NCBI RefSeq assembly: GCF_900143515.1
Contig: NZ_FSQT01000001.1
Span: forward strand, 248,001 to 312,000
Reading direction: 5' to 3'
Length of the DNA stretch: 64,000 nucleotides
DNA from: Micromonospora cremea
GTDB lineage: Bacteria; Actinomycetota; Actinomycetes; Mycobacteriales; Micromonosporaceae
Numbering within the stretch: position 1 is the first letter of the stretch; every line of letters starts with the position of its first letter. A program made the translations under genes and the position numbers. The notes under the pieces are model-generated. The model was not told the DNA's origin and searched no databases. It saw nothing but the letters and a program-made list of their open reading frames with translations. Below are positions 28,926 to 37,100 of the stretch, piece by piece.

Positions 28926-29411
28926 TTACTTGCCGACCCCGAGTTCGGCCCCGTAGAGCTCCATCACACCGGTCGTCACGATCATCGTCCCCGCCGGCGG
29001 CGCCTCTGAGAGCACCGCCTCTGTCCCGTCAGCCCCCCCTACGGTGACGACCACGACCTTCTGCCGCACGTAGGACAACGGCTGGGGAACGGCGTAGACC
29101 CACGTCTCGCCGTTCGGGTCGTACAGCACCGCGGCATAGGGCACCACGGTCGCCGGCATATCCGGCGATGGGCTCGGCGCGCCCGTCGGTGCTGTCTGCG
29201 CGGCACCGATCGTGACCGTCTGGATGTCCAGGCGTTGCGCCGCCTGCGCCGTCAAGATCACCTTCTTGACGTCCTTGCCCGGGATCGCCATCACGCTGAC
29301 GGGGCTCTCCGTGTGGCCGTCCGTGGCGGTCGAGGCGGCCGACGCGCAGCCCGCCGACGCCAGGCCCATCGTGATTAGCATCGCTGTCGTCCATCGACCA
29401 CCGTGTCGCAT
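28926..29411 (-). CDS. RND-associated small lipoprotein (adaptor-like)
   Basis: 161 aa from ATG 29411 (AAGGAGG seven bases upstream). The signal peptide ends in 'GLASAGC', a lipobox. The mature part has 'KVILTAQAAQRLDIQTVTIG' and 'VPYAAVLYDPNGETWVYAVP', which is the barrel and membrane-proximal part of periplasmic adaptor (MFP) proteins; the coiled-coil hairpin and lipoyl domain are absent. It lies between two RND permease genes and probably replaces a full adaptor. About half the usual adaptor length. Confidence 0.78.
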   Translation of the reverse strand: MRHGGRWTTAMLITMGLASAGCASAASTATDGHTESPVSVMAIPGKDVKKVILTAQAAQRLDIQTVTIGAAQTAPTGAPSPSPDMPATVVPYAAVLYDPNGETWVYAVPQPLSYVRQKVVVVTVGGADGTEAVLSEAPPAGTMIVTTGVMELYGAELGVGK

Positions 29412-29453
29412 GCGGCCGCCTCCTTGTTCGCGCATCGGAACTCCCTTTTCCCG

Positions 29454-32400
29454 TCAGGCCGGGGCCGGAGTTGGACCTGTATCCGTGCCGGGGGCACCGG
29501 ATCGCGGCCTGGACGCAGGTGGTGCTCCGGCCGGAGGTTCAGAGCGGGCTACCGGTCGAGACCGAAGCACGAAGCGCAGATACAGAACGGGCAGGACGAG
29601 CAGGTTCAACAGCGCCGTCGTGACCAGGCCGCCAACGATGATCAGGGCCAGCGGGCTCACGATCTCGAGGCCGGCGACGCTGCCGTAGATCACCATGGGA
29701 AGCAGAGCCAGCCCCGCCGCCAGGATGCCCGTCACGGCGGGGATGAACTGCTGCCGTGACCCGAGCGCGACCAGTTCGGCACCGTGCGCATGGCCTTCGT
29801 CCGCCAGCCGCTGGTACCGCCTGATCTGCAGGGTGCCGCCCCGAACGGCCATGGCCAGCACGGTGAGCAGCCCCAGCAGCGCGACCACCGAGACGGCCGA
29901 CCGGTCGATGGCCGCCAGCACCAGCCCGCCTGCCAGCGCGGTCGGCAGGAGCAGGAAGTACAGCGACGCCACCCGCCAGCTACCGAAGCCGGCCTGCAGC
30001 AGGAAGAAGATCAGGATCACGGCGCCGATCACGAAGGTCCACACCCGGAGATCCGAGCTCGCCTGTGCCTGCCCCTCTCCGAGCACTTCAAGGTGGTGCT
30101 CACGGGGAAAGGTCACCTGCTGGAGGCGGTCCTTGACCTCGCTGGTGACGGCACCCAGACCCCGCCCGCGTACGTTCGCGACGACGTCCATGCTGCGGGA
30201 GACCTGGTCGTGCGTGATGACCTCCGGCTTCGCCACGACTCTGACGTCGGCGACGTCGGCCAGGCGCACCTGGGCCGGGCCGCCGCCCGGGCCACCGACC
30301 GGCGCGTCGATCAGCAGGTTCTGGATGGTGGAGAGGTTCTGGCGCACCTCGGGGACGCCCCACACCACGACCTCGAAGACCTTCTGGTCGTCGAAGAGGT
30401 TGCCCGCGACGGTGGACGAGATGAGGGTGGCGGCCGCCCGGCGCACGTCGCCCGGCTTGAGGCCGTACTTCGCGGCCTCGGCGACGGAGACCTCGATCTC
30501 CATGGTCGGCGCGACCTGCGCGGTCCGTACCCGTGGCTCGGTGACGCCGTCGATGCCGGAGATGATGCCGAGGACCTCCTGGGCCTTCTCGTTGAGAACG
30601 GCATAGTCGTTGCCGTAGATGCGCACGATGAGGTCCTCCGTCGCACCGCGGGTCACCACCTCCCGGATCCGCTTGTCCGAGTAGGTGATCACGTCGCTCT
30701 GCACCCCGGGATAGCCATCCACCACCCGCTGCACGGCGGCAATAGTTGTGCCGTATTCGGCCCCCGGATCGACGCTGAGCCACACCTCGCTTGAGTTCAT
30801 GTTGACGACCTGGTCGGACGCCAGTGCCCGCCCGGTGTGGGCGCCGACGTTGCGTACCCCCTGGACGGCACGCAGTTCCGCACTGAGCGCGCTCGTGATC
30901 CGGTTCATCTCCGGTCGGGACGTGCCGGGCGGCGCCTGCCAGGTGATCAGCAGGTCCCGCTCCTGAAGCGTCGGCGACAATGGCCGCGAACCGAGGAACG
31001 GCAGGGCGACCAGGCCCGGCATCACGAGGAGGCCGACCAGGGCGTAGGACCAGACGGGCCGGTGGAGGAGCCGGGGCAGCAGCGCGCCGTACGCTCGCTC
31101 CAGCGCTCGGGCGAGCGGCGACTGGCCGTGCTGCAGCGACGCCCGGGAGAGCAGGAGCGTGGCCAGCACGGGGGCGACCGTCAGCGCGACCACCAGTGAG
31201 ACCACCGTGGCGGCCAGGAAGCCCTGGGCGACCGGAGTGAGGAACGCCCCGCGCACCCCGTCGAGGATGAGGAGGGGCACCATCGAGACCGCGGCGATCA
31301 GGGCCGCGACGAAAAGCGGGCCGCGTACGTCGAGGATGGCTCCCCGGATGGTGTCGGAGGCGGGCTCGTCGGAGCCATCCTCGTGGCGCTGCCGCAGCCG
31401 TTGCCTGACGTTGTCGACGGCGACCACCGCGTCGTCCACGACGATGGCGAGGGCCATCACCAGCCCCGCCAGCGACATCATGTTGAGGGGTACGCCGAAC
31501 CAGGACAGCACGAGCACCGTAACCGCCACGGAGGACGCGATGGTCAGCAGGCTGACCAGCGCAGTGCGCCAGCTGAACAGGAAGGCGCCGAGCACCAGCA
31601 GCAGGAGGATGATGCCGAGGATCAGCGTCGTGGTGAGGTGGTCGACCATCTTTTCAATGAACGTGGCCGGCCGGTACACCGTGGTGTCGATCTCGACGCT
31701 CGGCATGGCGGGTCGCAGCTCGTCGAGCGCGGCCTCCACGTCCCGGGTCACGTCGGCGACCTTGGCGCCCGGGAACCTCTCCACCACGAGCATGAGGCTC
31801 GGGGCGTCCTTGACGACCGCGTCGCCGATGAGAAGTTGGTGGTCCTCGATGATCTGGGTGACATCGCCCAGCAGCACCCCGCGGTCCTCGGCACCCTGAA
31901 CGGTGACCTTGCCGAGATCTGCCGCGGTCTTGATCGGCTGGTTGTGCTGGATCTCGATCCGTTGGTTGGCGGTGTCGATGAAACCGCCGAGTCCAGGGGT
32001 CGACGCCTCCACGAAGGTCAGCGGCGAGACCCACAGCGCGTTCGCCGACGTGCGCAGCACCTGGTCCAGCGTGACGCCGTTCTGCATCAGCTTGGCGGGA
32101 TCGACCTGCACCTGCAGTTGACGGTCACGGAACCCCCAGATGGCCACATTAGCGACGCCAGGGACGCTCAGCAGGCGGGGCGCGATCGTCCAGCGCGACA
32201 GCAGCGACATGTCGATCAGTGACTGATCCTGGGACGAGAGACCGATCATCATGAGCCGACCGGTCGACGAGAGGGGCTGCACCACCAGCGGTGGCCTCGA
32301 CGAGGCGGCCGGCAGCATGGCGACCATGGTCAGCCGCTCCTGCACGACCTGCCTGGCCCGGATCGGGTCGGTGCCGGGCTCGAACGTCATCTCCATCGAC

Positions 32401-32675
32401 GACAGTCCCGGGAGGGTGCGGGATTCGAGCTTCATCAGCCACGGGATCCCATTGAAGAACTCGTTCTCCATCGGGTTGGTGATCAGATTCTCCACCTCTT
32501 CGGCGGATAGCCCGAGCGCCTCGACCTGCACGTCCACCCGCACCGGCCCGAACTCCGGCAGGGCCTCGACCGACGAGTTGCGAAGCTGTACGAAGCCGAC
32601 GGCCATCAGGGCGACGGCGATGGCGACCACCAGCCGTTGATATCTGACGCTTGACCCGACGATCCACCGCATCAT
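29454..32675 (-). CDS. HME-type RND efflux permease A
   Basis: 1073 aa, full length. It begins 'MMRWIVGSSVRYQRLVVAIA'; outer loops have 'PEFGPVRVDVQVEALGLSAE' and 'MLPAASSRPPLVVQPLSSTG'. TM4 holds 'ALAIVVDDAVVAVDNVRQR', preserving the acidic pair. Repeated halves and about 12 membrane segments are visible. First gene of the operon, 42 bases before the lipoprotein. Similar in order but clearly diverged from permease B, so this is an old duplication or a heteromeric pump. The C-terminal tail is Pro/Ala-rich. Confidence 0.9.
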   Translation of the reverse strand: MMRWIVGSSVRYQRLVVAIAVALMAVGFVQLRNSSVEALPEFGPVRVDVQVEALGLSAEEVENLITNPMENEFFNGIPWLMKLESRTLPGLSSMEMTFEPGTDPIRARQVVQERLTMVAMLPAASSRPPLVVQPLSSTGRLMMIGLSSQDQSLIDMSLLSRWTIAPRLLSVPGVANVAIWGFRDRQLQVQVDPAKLMQNGVTLDQVLRTSANALWVSPLTFVEASTPGLGGFIDTANQRIEIQHNQPIKTAADLGKVTVQGAEDRGVLLGDVTQIIEDHQLLIGDAVVKDAPSLMLVVERFPGAKVADVTRDVEAALDELRPAMPSVEIDTTVYRPATFIEKMVDHLTTTLILGIILLLLVLGAFLFSWRTALVSLLTIASSVAVTVLVLSWFGVPLNMMSLAGLVMALAIVVDDAVVAVDNVRQRLRQRHEDGSDEPASDTIRGAILDVRGPLFVAALIAAVSMVPLLILDGVRGAFLTPVAQGFLAATVVSLVVALTVAPVLATLLLSRASLQHGQSPLARALERAYGALLPRLLHRPVWSYALVGLLVMPGLVALPFLGSRPLSPTLQERDLLITWQAPPGTSRPEMNRITSALSAELRAVQGVRNVGAHTGRALASDQVVNMNSSEVWLSVDPGAEYGTTIAAVQRVVDGYPGVQSDVITYSDKRIREVVTRGATEDLIVRIYGNDYAVLNEKAQEVLGIISGIDGVTEPRVRTAQVAPTMEIEVSVAEAAKYGLKPGDVRRAAATLISSTVAGNLFDDQKVFEVVVWGVPEVRQNLSTIQNLLIDAPVGGPGGGPAQVRLADVADVRVVAKPEVITHDQVSRSMDVVANVRGRGLGAVTSEVKDRLQQVTFPREHHLEVLGEGQAQASSDLRVWTFVIGAVILIFFLLQAGFGSWRVASLYFLLLPTALAGGLVLAAIDRSAVSVVALLGLLTVLAMAVRGGTLQIRRYQRLADEGHAHGAELVALGSRQQFIPAVTGILAAGLALLPMVIYGSVAGLEIVSPLALIIVGGLVTTALLNLLVLPVLYLRFVLRSRPVARSEPPAGAPPASRPRSGAPGTDTGPTPAPA

Positions 32676-32701
32676 GGCCCGAGACCTCTCAGTTGGAGTT
32701 C

Positions 32702-32715
32702 GTCGGTCTGCCGAC
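32702..32715. promoter_or_regulatory. Possible operator upstream of the RND operon
   Basis: GTCGG-TCTG-CCGAC, a 5-bp inverted repeat 27-40 bases before the first RND start. A TTGACC on the minus strand lies next to it (about 32721-32726). It is too short to be sure. Confidence 0.25.
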
Positions 32716-32781
32716 CAGGGTCAAGATTGACGACGGCCGCTCACGCTCTGCTCACAGTGGGCTCACACCCGCAGTAGCCGC

Positions 32782-32919
32782 ACGCGGGTCGTCCACCTGC
32801 TGCGGGCGAGCTTCTGCTATGCCGGCCGCCAGCACTGGGACGCGATCGCGAAGGCCATCAGACCGGTCTGCACCGCGGCGACCGAAGCCGCCGCCAAGCG
32901 GGCCGGCGGGGAAGGCTGA
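32782..32919 (+). pseudogene. IS256-family transposase C-terminal fragment
   Basis: 'TRVVHLLRASFCYAGRQHWD' then 'AIAKAIRPVCTAATEAAAK' is the conserved region of IS256-group transposases ('VHLIRN.F.Y....W..I.K.L.PVYTA'). The frame closes after 45 codons. A relic at the left edge of the conjugation block. Confidence 0.75.
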
Positions 32920-33234
32920 AGTATCCGTTGCCAGCGTGCAGTCGGCACCAGCGCGACCGGAGTGGGGGTGGTTCTGCATGGCGGTGCCGAGGTGGGCGGG
33001 CGATCGCGTTGTGGAGGGCAGTCTGGGCTGTGGTCTCGCAGGGGGCAGTTGAGAGGGGCGTCCCCGCGACCCACCAGGCTCGGGAAGCGGCGGCGCGATC
33101 ACCGCCCATGCCTCGTCGGTCGCCTCACCACGACGCACCACCGGCACCGCTACAAGATCGGCAGGGCACGCCCTAGGTGTTCTGCCCAGGGAGGTTGGTC
33201 GAGGTTGTGTGACGACACGACGTAGATAGGCGTG
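32920..33234. other. Gene-free stretch between IS256 relic and LLM gene
   Basis: No gene is supported on either strand. The missing 5' part of the LLM oxidoreductase gene should lie here and does not, so the segment marks a rearrangement junction. Confidence 0.4.
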
Positions 33235-34053
33235 ATGACGAAGGTCTCCGGTTGTGGAGTGGAGCTGTCGAGGAACTGCTCCGTCAAGCCGCTGGAGACG
33301 CTGAGCTATGTCGCCGCCGTGACCGAGCGGATCAAGCTGGGCAGCGCGGTCATGGTGGCGCCGCTGCACGTACCCGTGTCGCTCGCCCGCCGGTTCGCCA
33401 CCCTGGACCAGTTCAGCGGCGGCCGGGTCATCGCCGGCCTTGGACAGGGCTGGCAGCGGCGCGAGTTCGAGACGGCGAACGTGCCGACCAGCCGCAAGGG
33501 CGCCCGCACGGAGGAGTTTATTACGGCGATGCGGGCCGCGTGGGGCGCGGACCCGGTCCGGCACGAAGGCGAGTTTTACCAGATCGCGCCGTCAGAGGTG
33601 AACCCAAAGCCGGTCCAGGCCCACATTCCGGTGCTGCTGGCCGCGTTTGCGCCGGCCGCCGTCAAACGCGCCGGCCGGATCGCGGACGGCCTGATCCCGG
33701 TCGCCTCCTCGGCGGAGGACCTGCGCGGCATCGTGTCCACGTTTCATGACGCGGCCCGGGAGGCGGGCCGCGACCCCAAGGACCTCGTGGTGGTCAACCA
33801 GGCGCCCTGGCCGGTCACTCCAATCACCCGTGAGCCGATCGGGGACGGCCTGACCTTCCTCAGCGGATCGCCTCAGCAGATCGCCGAAGACCTCATGGTC
33901 GCCCGCGAGATCGGTGCGACCCAGGTGTACCTCTGCGGCGGCCAGGGCCTCGGGCTCGACGAGGGCCTGCAGGCCGGCGACGTGGACCAATGGCTCGGGC
34001 TGCTCGGTGAGGTGATCGAGGCGGCCGACCGCCTCGGCGTTCTCGCGCCGTGA
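33235..34053 (+). CDS. Luciferase-like (LLM) F420-type oxidoreductase, 5'-truncated
   Basis: 272 aa. From about residue 20 it matches the family ('LETLSYVAAVTERIKLGSAV', 'LDQFSGGRVIAGLGQGWQRR', 'PIPVLLAAFAPAAVKRAGR' with small differences, cited for pattern). The first strand and helix that normally precede ('MRFGV.LP...A' plus about 50-60 residues) are missing and replaced by an unrelated short stretch. Part of the TIM barrel is thus lost, and activity is doubtful. An ATG at 33235 could still initiate translation. It converges on the conjugation block. Confidence 0.75.
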   Translation: MTKVSGCGVELSRNCSVKPLETLSYVAAVTERIKLGSAVMVAPLHVPVSLARRFATLDQFSGGRVIAGLGQGWQRREFETANVPTSRKGARTEEFITAMRAAWGADPVRHEGEFYQIAPSEVNPKPVQAHIPVLLAAFAPAAVKRAGRIADGLIPVASSAEDLRGIVSTFHDAAREAGRDPKDLVVVNQAPWPVTPITREPIGDGLTFLSGSPQQIAEDLMVAREIGATQVYLCGGQGLGLDEGLQAGDVDQWLGLLGEVIEAADRLGVLAP

Positions 34054-34232
34054 GGATCAGCGTGCAGCGGGCGCCGGCGCCCACCGGACCGGAGCACCGG
34101 ACCTCCCGTGGATCGCCTGACAATTCCAAGGATCCGGTTCGACTGTCAGCACCAGCCCGAGAAAGCTGCCATCCCGTCTGCCATTGACTCGCCCACCGGG
34201 GAGCGGGCCGCGGTGATTCGGCCCACCGGCGA

Positions 34233-35255
34233 TCAGCGAATCTCGATGCGACGAATCGCCGCGACCTCGTCGATCCAACTGCTCAACTCGCTGATCTTGA
34301 CGATGTCGCCGGTTCTCGTGGCTTGGATGATGAGCCCCTCGCCGATGTACATGCCGACGTGGCGTGGGTTGGCCATGGTGCCTTGGCTGCCGGGGATGAA
34401 GACGAGGTCGCCGGGTAGGAGAAGCGTCGGGTCGGCCACCGGCTTGCCGGCGTTGACCTGGTCGGTGGTGACGCGCGGGATGGAGATGCCGGCGGCCCGG
34501 TATGCCGATTGCATCAGCGATGAGCAGTCGCATTGTTTGTCGGGGTCACTGGAGTGCGGGTCGGTGCAGGAGCCGCCGAAGTGGTAGGGCGTGCCGAGTT
34601 GGTTCACGGCCCAGACGATGGCGGTTGCTACGGCGGGTGGGGTGTTGGCGGGTAACGCGAACCCGGCGGGGAGCGCGTCGAGGGTGTCGGTGGCGCAGTC
34701 GGCGAGGGTGTTGGTCGTCTGCTCCACGAGGTGCAGGGCATGGTCGGTCCACGTGGCGTAGGCGTCGGGGAATGCGGACAACTGGACGGCTTGCGCGGCT
34801 TGGGTGAGCGGCATCGTCTGCCAGCCGGGCACGGTCTGGAGCTTGTCGAAGAACTTGCCGGCCTGGTAGGCGGGCTCGGACAGTTGCGCGACGGTGCCCC
34901 AGCCTTGGCTGGGGCGTTGCTGGAAGACGCCGATGGAGTCGTGGTCGTTGCGTTCGCCGAGGTAGGGCAGGTTGCGCAGGCCGGATTCCTGCATTGCGGT
35001 GGCGACGGCGACGATCCAGCCCCAGCGGGGTATGCCTTTGGCGACCCCGACGTCGATGATCGTGGCGGCGATGTCGAGTTGCTCGGTGTCCCATCGGCCG
35101 GCACCGGACGGCTGCCCGAAGGGGCGCACGGCGGGCGGGGCGGCGATGGCACATCCGCCGGGGCCGCCGCCGGTGACGGAGGACAGCAGCAGGAGGGGCA
35201 GGCCGAAGCAGGCGATGATGACGACGGTGACGACGCCGATGACGATCTTTGTCAT
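34233..35255 (-). CDS. Conjugation cell-wall hydrolase: transglycosylase-like plus NlpC/P60
   Basis: 340 aa. A membrane anchor (3-26) is followed by a transglycosylase-like domain (about 50-190) with the Glu of 'VAVATAMQESGLRNLPYLG', then an NlpC/P60 domain (about 215-338). The NlpC/P60 domain has the catalytic Cys in 'CDCSSLMQSAYRAAGI', His in 'PRHVGMYIGEG' and 'LLPGDLVFIPG'. Such two-headed enzymes open peptidoglycan for type IV secretion in Gram-positive bacteria (VirB1/TcpG-like). Its ATG overlaps the stop of the upstream gene (ATGA). It is the last gene of the block. Confidence 0.9.
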   Translation of the reverse strand: MTKIVIGVVTVVIIACFGLPLLLLSSVTGGGPGGCAIAAPPAVRPFGQPSGAGRWDTEQLDIAATIIDVGVAKGIPRWGWIVAVATAMQESGLRNLPYLGERNDHDSIGVFQQRPSQGWGTVAQLSEPAYQAGKFFDKLQTVPGWQTMPLTQAAQAVQLSAFPDAYATWTDHALHLVEQTTNTLADCATDTLDALPAGFALPANTPPAVATAIVWAVNQLGTPYHFGGSCTDPHSSDPDKQCDCSSLMQSAYRAAGISIPRVTTDQVNAGKPVADPTLLLPGDLVFIPGSQGTMANPRHVGMYIGEGLIIQATRTGDIVKISELSSWIDEVAAIRRIEIR

Positions 35256-35671
35256 GGTGATGACCTCTCGGGATAGCAAGAAAGGGCCGGTCTGCGTGCA
35301 GGTGCGCGGCCGGACGCCGCAACGTGCGTTCTAGAGGCGTAGAAAAGGGGGAGTAGTTCGGTGTAGGTCGCGCGGAGGAAGTCGGCGATCAGGGTGCTGG
35401 CCGGGAACAGCGGGTGGCCCATGTCGACGGGGGTGGCGTAGCGCCAGTCCCAGTGGCCGGGTTCTGAGCTGGGCAGGTACCAGAGGGCGTTGGCGGCATC
35501 GAGGAACACGGCGCCGTTGATCTGTGGGGCGAGCAGGGTCATGGGTTGGCTGGGGCAGGTGGCCAGGCAGTGGCAGTCGGGGTTGTTGTAGATCGAGCGT
35601 GGTTGGCCGTGGTGGATCGGGCAGCGGCAGTCGCAGGCGCGCTCGCGGGCATTGCGGTAGGTGCACTGCAT
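35252..35671 (-). CDS. Cys/His-rich small protein A, function unknown
   Basis: 139 aa from ATG 35671. The N-terminus carries 'ACDCRCPIHH' and 'NPDCHCLATCPSQPMTLLAP', a set of six Cys and two His able to bind metal, then 'GAVFLDAANALWYLPSSEPG' and 'HWDWRYATPVDM'. A shorter paralogue lies next to it (35746-36060) with the same motifs in the same order. The stop overlaps the start of the cell-wall hydrolase gene, so the products are made together. The last 30 residues are low-complexity and may be dispensable. No known family recognised. Confidence 0.7.
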   Translation of the reverse strand: MQCTYRNARERACDCRCPIHHGQPRSIYNNPDCHCLATCPSQPMTLLAPQINGAVFLDAANALWYLPSSEPGHWDWRYATPVDMGHPLFPASTLIADFLRATYTELLPLFYASRTHVAASGRAPARRPALSCYPERSSP

Positions 35672-35706
35672 AGATGTCTCCCTCGGCCGTGAAGCACGAA
35701 AAGGTC

Positions 35707-35731
35707 GTGGGCCGCCGGGTGGGCGGCCCAC
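35707..35731 (-). terminator. Hairpin between the two Cys/His-rich genes
   Basis: GTGGGCCGCC (35707-35716), loop of 5, GGCGGCCCAC (35722-35731), a perfect 10-bp stem 15 bases downstream of protein B's stop. May act as terminator or processing site. Confidence 0.6.
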
Positions 35732-35745
35732 CTTGAGCGGTCTGG

Positions 35746-36060
35746 TCAGTCGGTGGACGTGCCGAGGACGTTGGCGGCCTGGCGTAGCAGGTGCTCGATG
35801 ACGACGTCGGCGCGGGTGTCGATCGCGGTGGCGTTGTCCCAGTCCCAGGTGCCGTTGGCCATGCCGGGGACGCGCCAGAGGTCGCCGCCCTGGTCGAGGA
35901 AGAATGCGCGGCCCCGCTGGTGGGCCATCAGCGTGAGGGGTTGGGTGGCGCAGGTGATGGTGCAGGCGCAGCCGGGCTCGTTGTAGGTGGTGCGCGGCAG
36001 GCGGTGGTGAATGATGCAGCGGCAGTCGCAGACCCTGCGCCACGGTGGCGTGTACGTCAC
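35746..36060 (-). CDS. Cys/His-rich small protein B, paralogue of protein A
   Basis: 104 aa. 'VCDCRCIIHHRLPRTTYNEP' and 'GCACTITCATQPLTLMAHQR' parallel the metal-binding-like motif of protein A, and 'AFFLDQGGDLWRVPG', 'GTWDWDNATAIDT' parallel its second half. The shared order CDCRCxIHH-(16)-CxC-(3)-C-(2)-QP suggests a conserved zinc-binding fold. The ATG at 36060 follows a GGAGGAACCC site. Function unknown. Confidence 0.72.
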   Translation of the reverse strand: MTYTPPWRRVCDCRCIIHHRLPRTTYNEPGCACTITCATQPLTLMAHQRGRAFFLDQGGDLWRVPGMANGTWDWDNATAIDTRADVVIEHLLRQAANVLGTSTD

Positions 36061-36090
36061 GGGTTCCTCCGCAAGGGGTGAATGCGCGTA

Positions 36091-36130
36091 CGCCTCGGTC
36101 GCCGCCGACGGAGGGGCGGCTTCCGAGGCG
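36091..36130 (-). terminator. Hairpin upstream of Cys/His-rich gene B
   Basis: CGCCTCGG (36091-36098) pairs with CCGAGGCG (36123-36130), and inside them GCCGCC (36101-36106) pairs with GGCGGC (36115-36120). It lies between the stop of the ParB-like gene and the start of gene B. Confidence 0.6.
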
Positions 36131-36150
36131 TGCGCGGTGGTGTCGGGCCG

Positions 36151-36552
36151 TCATCGGGTCGACGGCGAGGTGCTGGAGGTTCCGTGTGGTCCGAGGAGCA
36201 GGTCGTCCCGGATTTGGCAGGTCTCCTGCACGGTGAGCAGGTGGGCCGGCAGGCGGGGCACGTGTTCGCGCCAGGCCCGGTAGAGGCGGTGGGTCCCGTC
36301 GATGAGAAGCGGACCGGGCGACGCTCCGTTGACGCTGATCTGCGCCACGATCAGAGGCTTGGTCAGGTCGGTGGTCATGGCGTAGGTCCGGTTGAGGGCG
36401 GTGCTGGTCGGGCCGATGAGGCTGGTTGCCCACGGATTGGGGTTGTCGAGATGGGCAAGGCCGTACGCGGCGGCCCACGCCGGCACGTCCAGGGGCCGGG
36501 TGTCGCGGGGCGACGCCGCGATCAGCGCCTGCGCGGCGTCGATCGAGAACAC
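36151..36552 (-). CDS. ParB-like-domain hypothetical protein
   Basis: 133 aa from GTG 36552. 'LLIDGTHRLYRAWREHVPRL' resembles the ParB/sulfiredoxin-type 'IDGxHR' nucleotide-binding box. 'GPWVFSIDAAQALIAASPRD' precedes it, and the frame stays protein-like a little upstream of the GTG, so the true start is uncertain. It might process or regulate element DNA, but only the box supports that. Confidence 0.55.
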   Translation of the reverse strand: MFSIDAAQALIAASPRDTRPLDVPAWAAAYGLAHLDNPNPWATSLIGPTSTALNRTYAMTTDLTKPLIVAQISVNGASPGPLLIDGTHRLYRAWREHVPRLPAHLLTVQETCQIRDDLLLGPHGTSSTSPSTR

Positions 36553-36592
36553 CCACGGCCCGAAGTGGAACCACGGGGTAGTCGAGGGCCGG

Positions 36593-36937
36593 TCACTGGT
36601 GGTCCTTCGTCGCGGTGACGCGGGTGTAGATCGCGATGCAGCGCAGGATCAGCTCGTGTGACGGCAGCCTCAGCAGCCGTTGCCGCTTGTCGTCGCGCAG
36701 CTGGTCCCAGATGAGGACGGTGACGCTGGCCGACCAGAGGTCGACGAGAACGCCGTCGATCTTGGCGTGCTGCCGGTTGGCGACGATGCGCCGCAGCGTG
36801 TCAATGAGCGTGGGGTCTCCGGGTGGGTGGTTGGCGTCGTCGGGTCGTTGCGCTTCGGGCAGCAGGGTGTAGAAGTCCTCGCAGGTGGACTCGACGCGTG
36901 GCGGGACCCCTGGACGACGGCGGCGGGCAGGCCGCAC
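36593..36937 (-). CDS. Hypothetical element protein
   Basis: 114 aa from GTG 36937. 'KIDGVLVDLWSASVTVLIWD' and 'LRDDKRQRLLRLPSHELILR' recur in small proteins of actinomycete plasmids and integrative elements; no function is known. It ends 40 bases before the ParB-like gene starts. Confidence 0.6.
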   Translation of the reverse strand: MRPARRRRPGVPPRVESTCEDFYTLLPEAQRPDDANHPPGDPTLIDTLRRIVANRQHAKIDGVLVDLWSASVTVLIWDQLRDDKRQRLLRLPSHELILRCIAIYTRVTATKDHQ

Positions 36938-37052
36938 ACGGACTGTCGGAGGTCGCGGGTGTGGCGGATGTGGCGGATCATCGGCGGGCCGTCTCGTCTG
37001 ATCCGCGCCGTGGGTTGCTCGGCGGTGCCATGGGTGTGTCCGCTCCGTGCGG

Positions 37053-37086
37053 GTCGGGGCAGCGGTCGGTGGACCGCTGCCCCGAC
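37053..37086 (-). terminator. Strong hairpin after the DUF932 gene
   Basis: GTCGGGGCAGCGGTC (37053-37067), loop GGTG, GACCGCTGCCCCGAC (37072-37086): a perfect 15-bp stem starting 14 bases after the stop codon. Confidence 0.8.
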
Positions 37087-37100
37087 GGGTCGAGGTGCGG

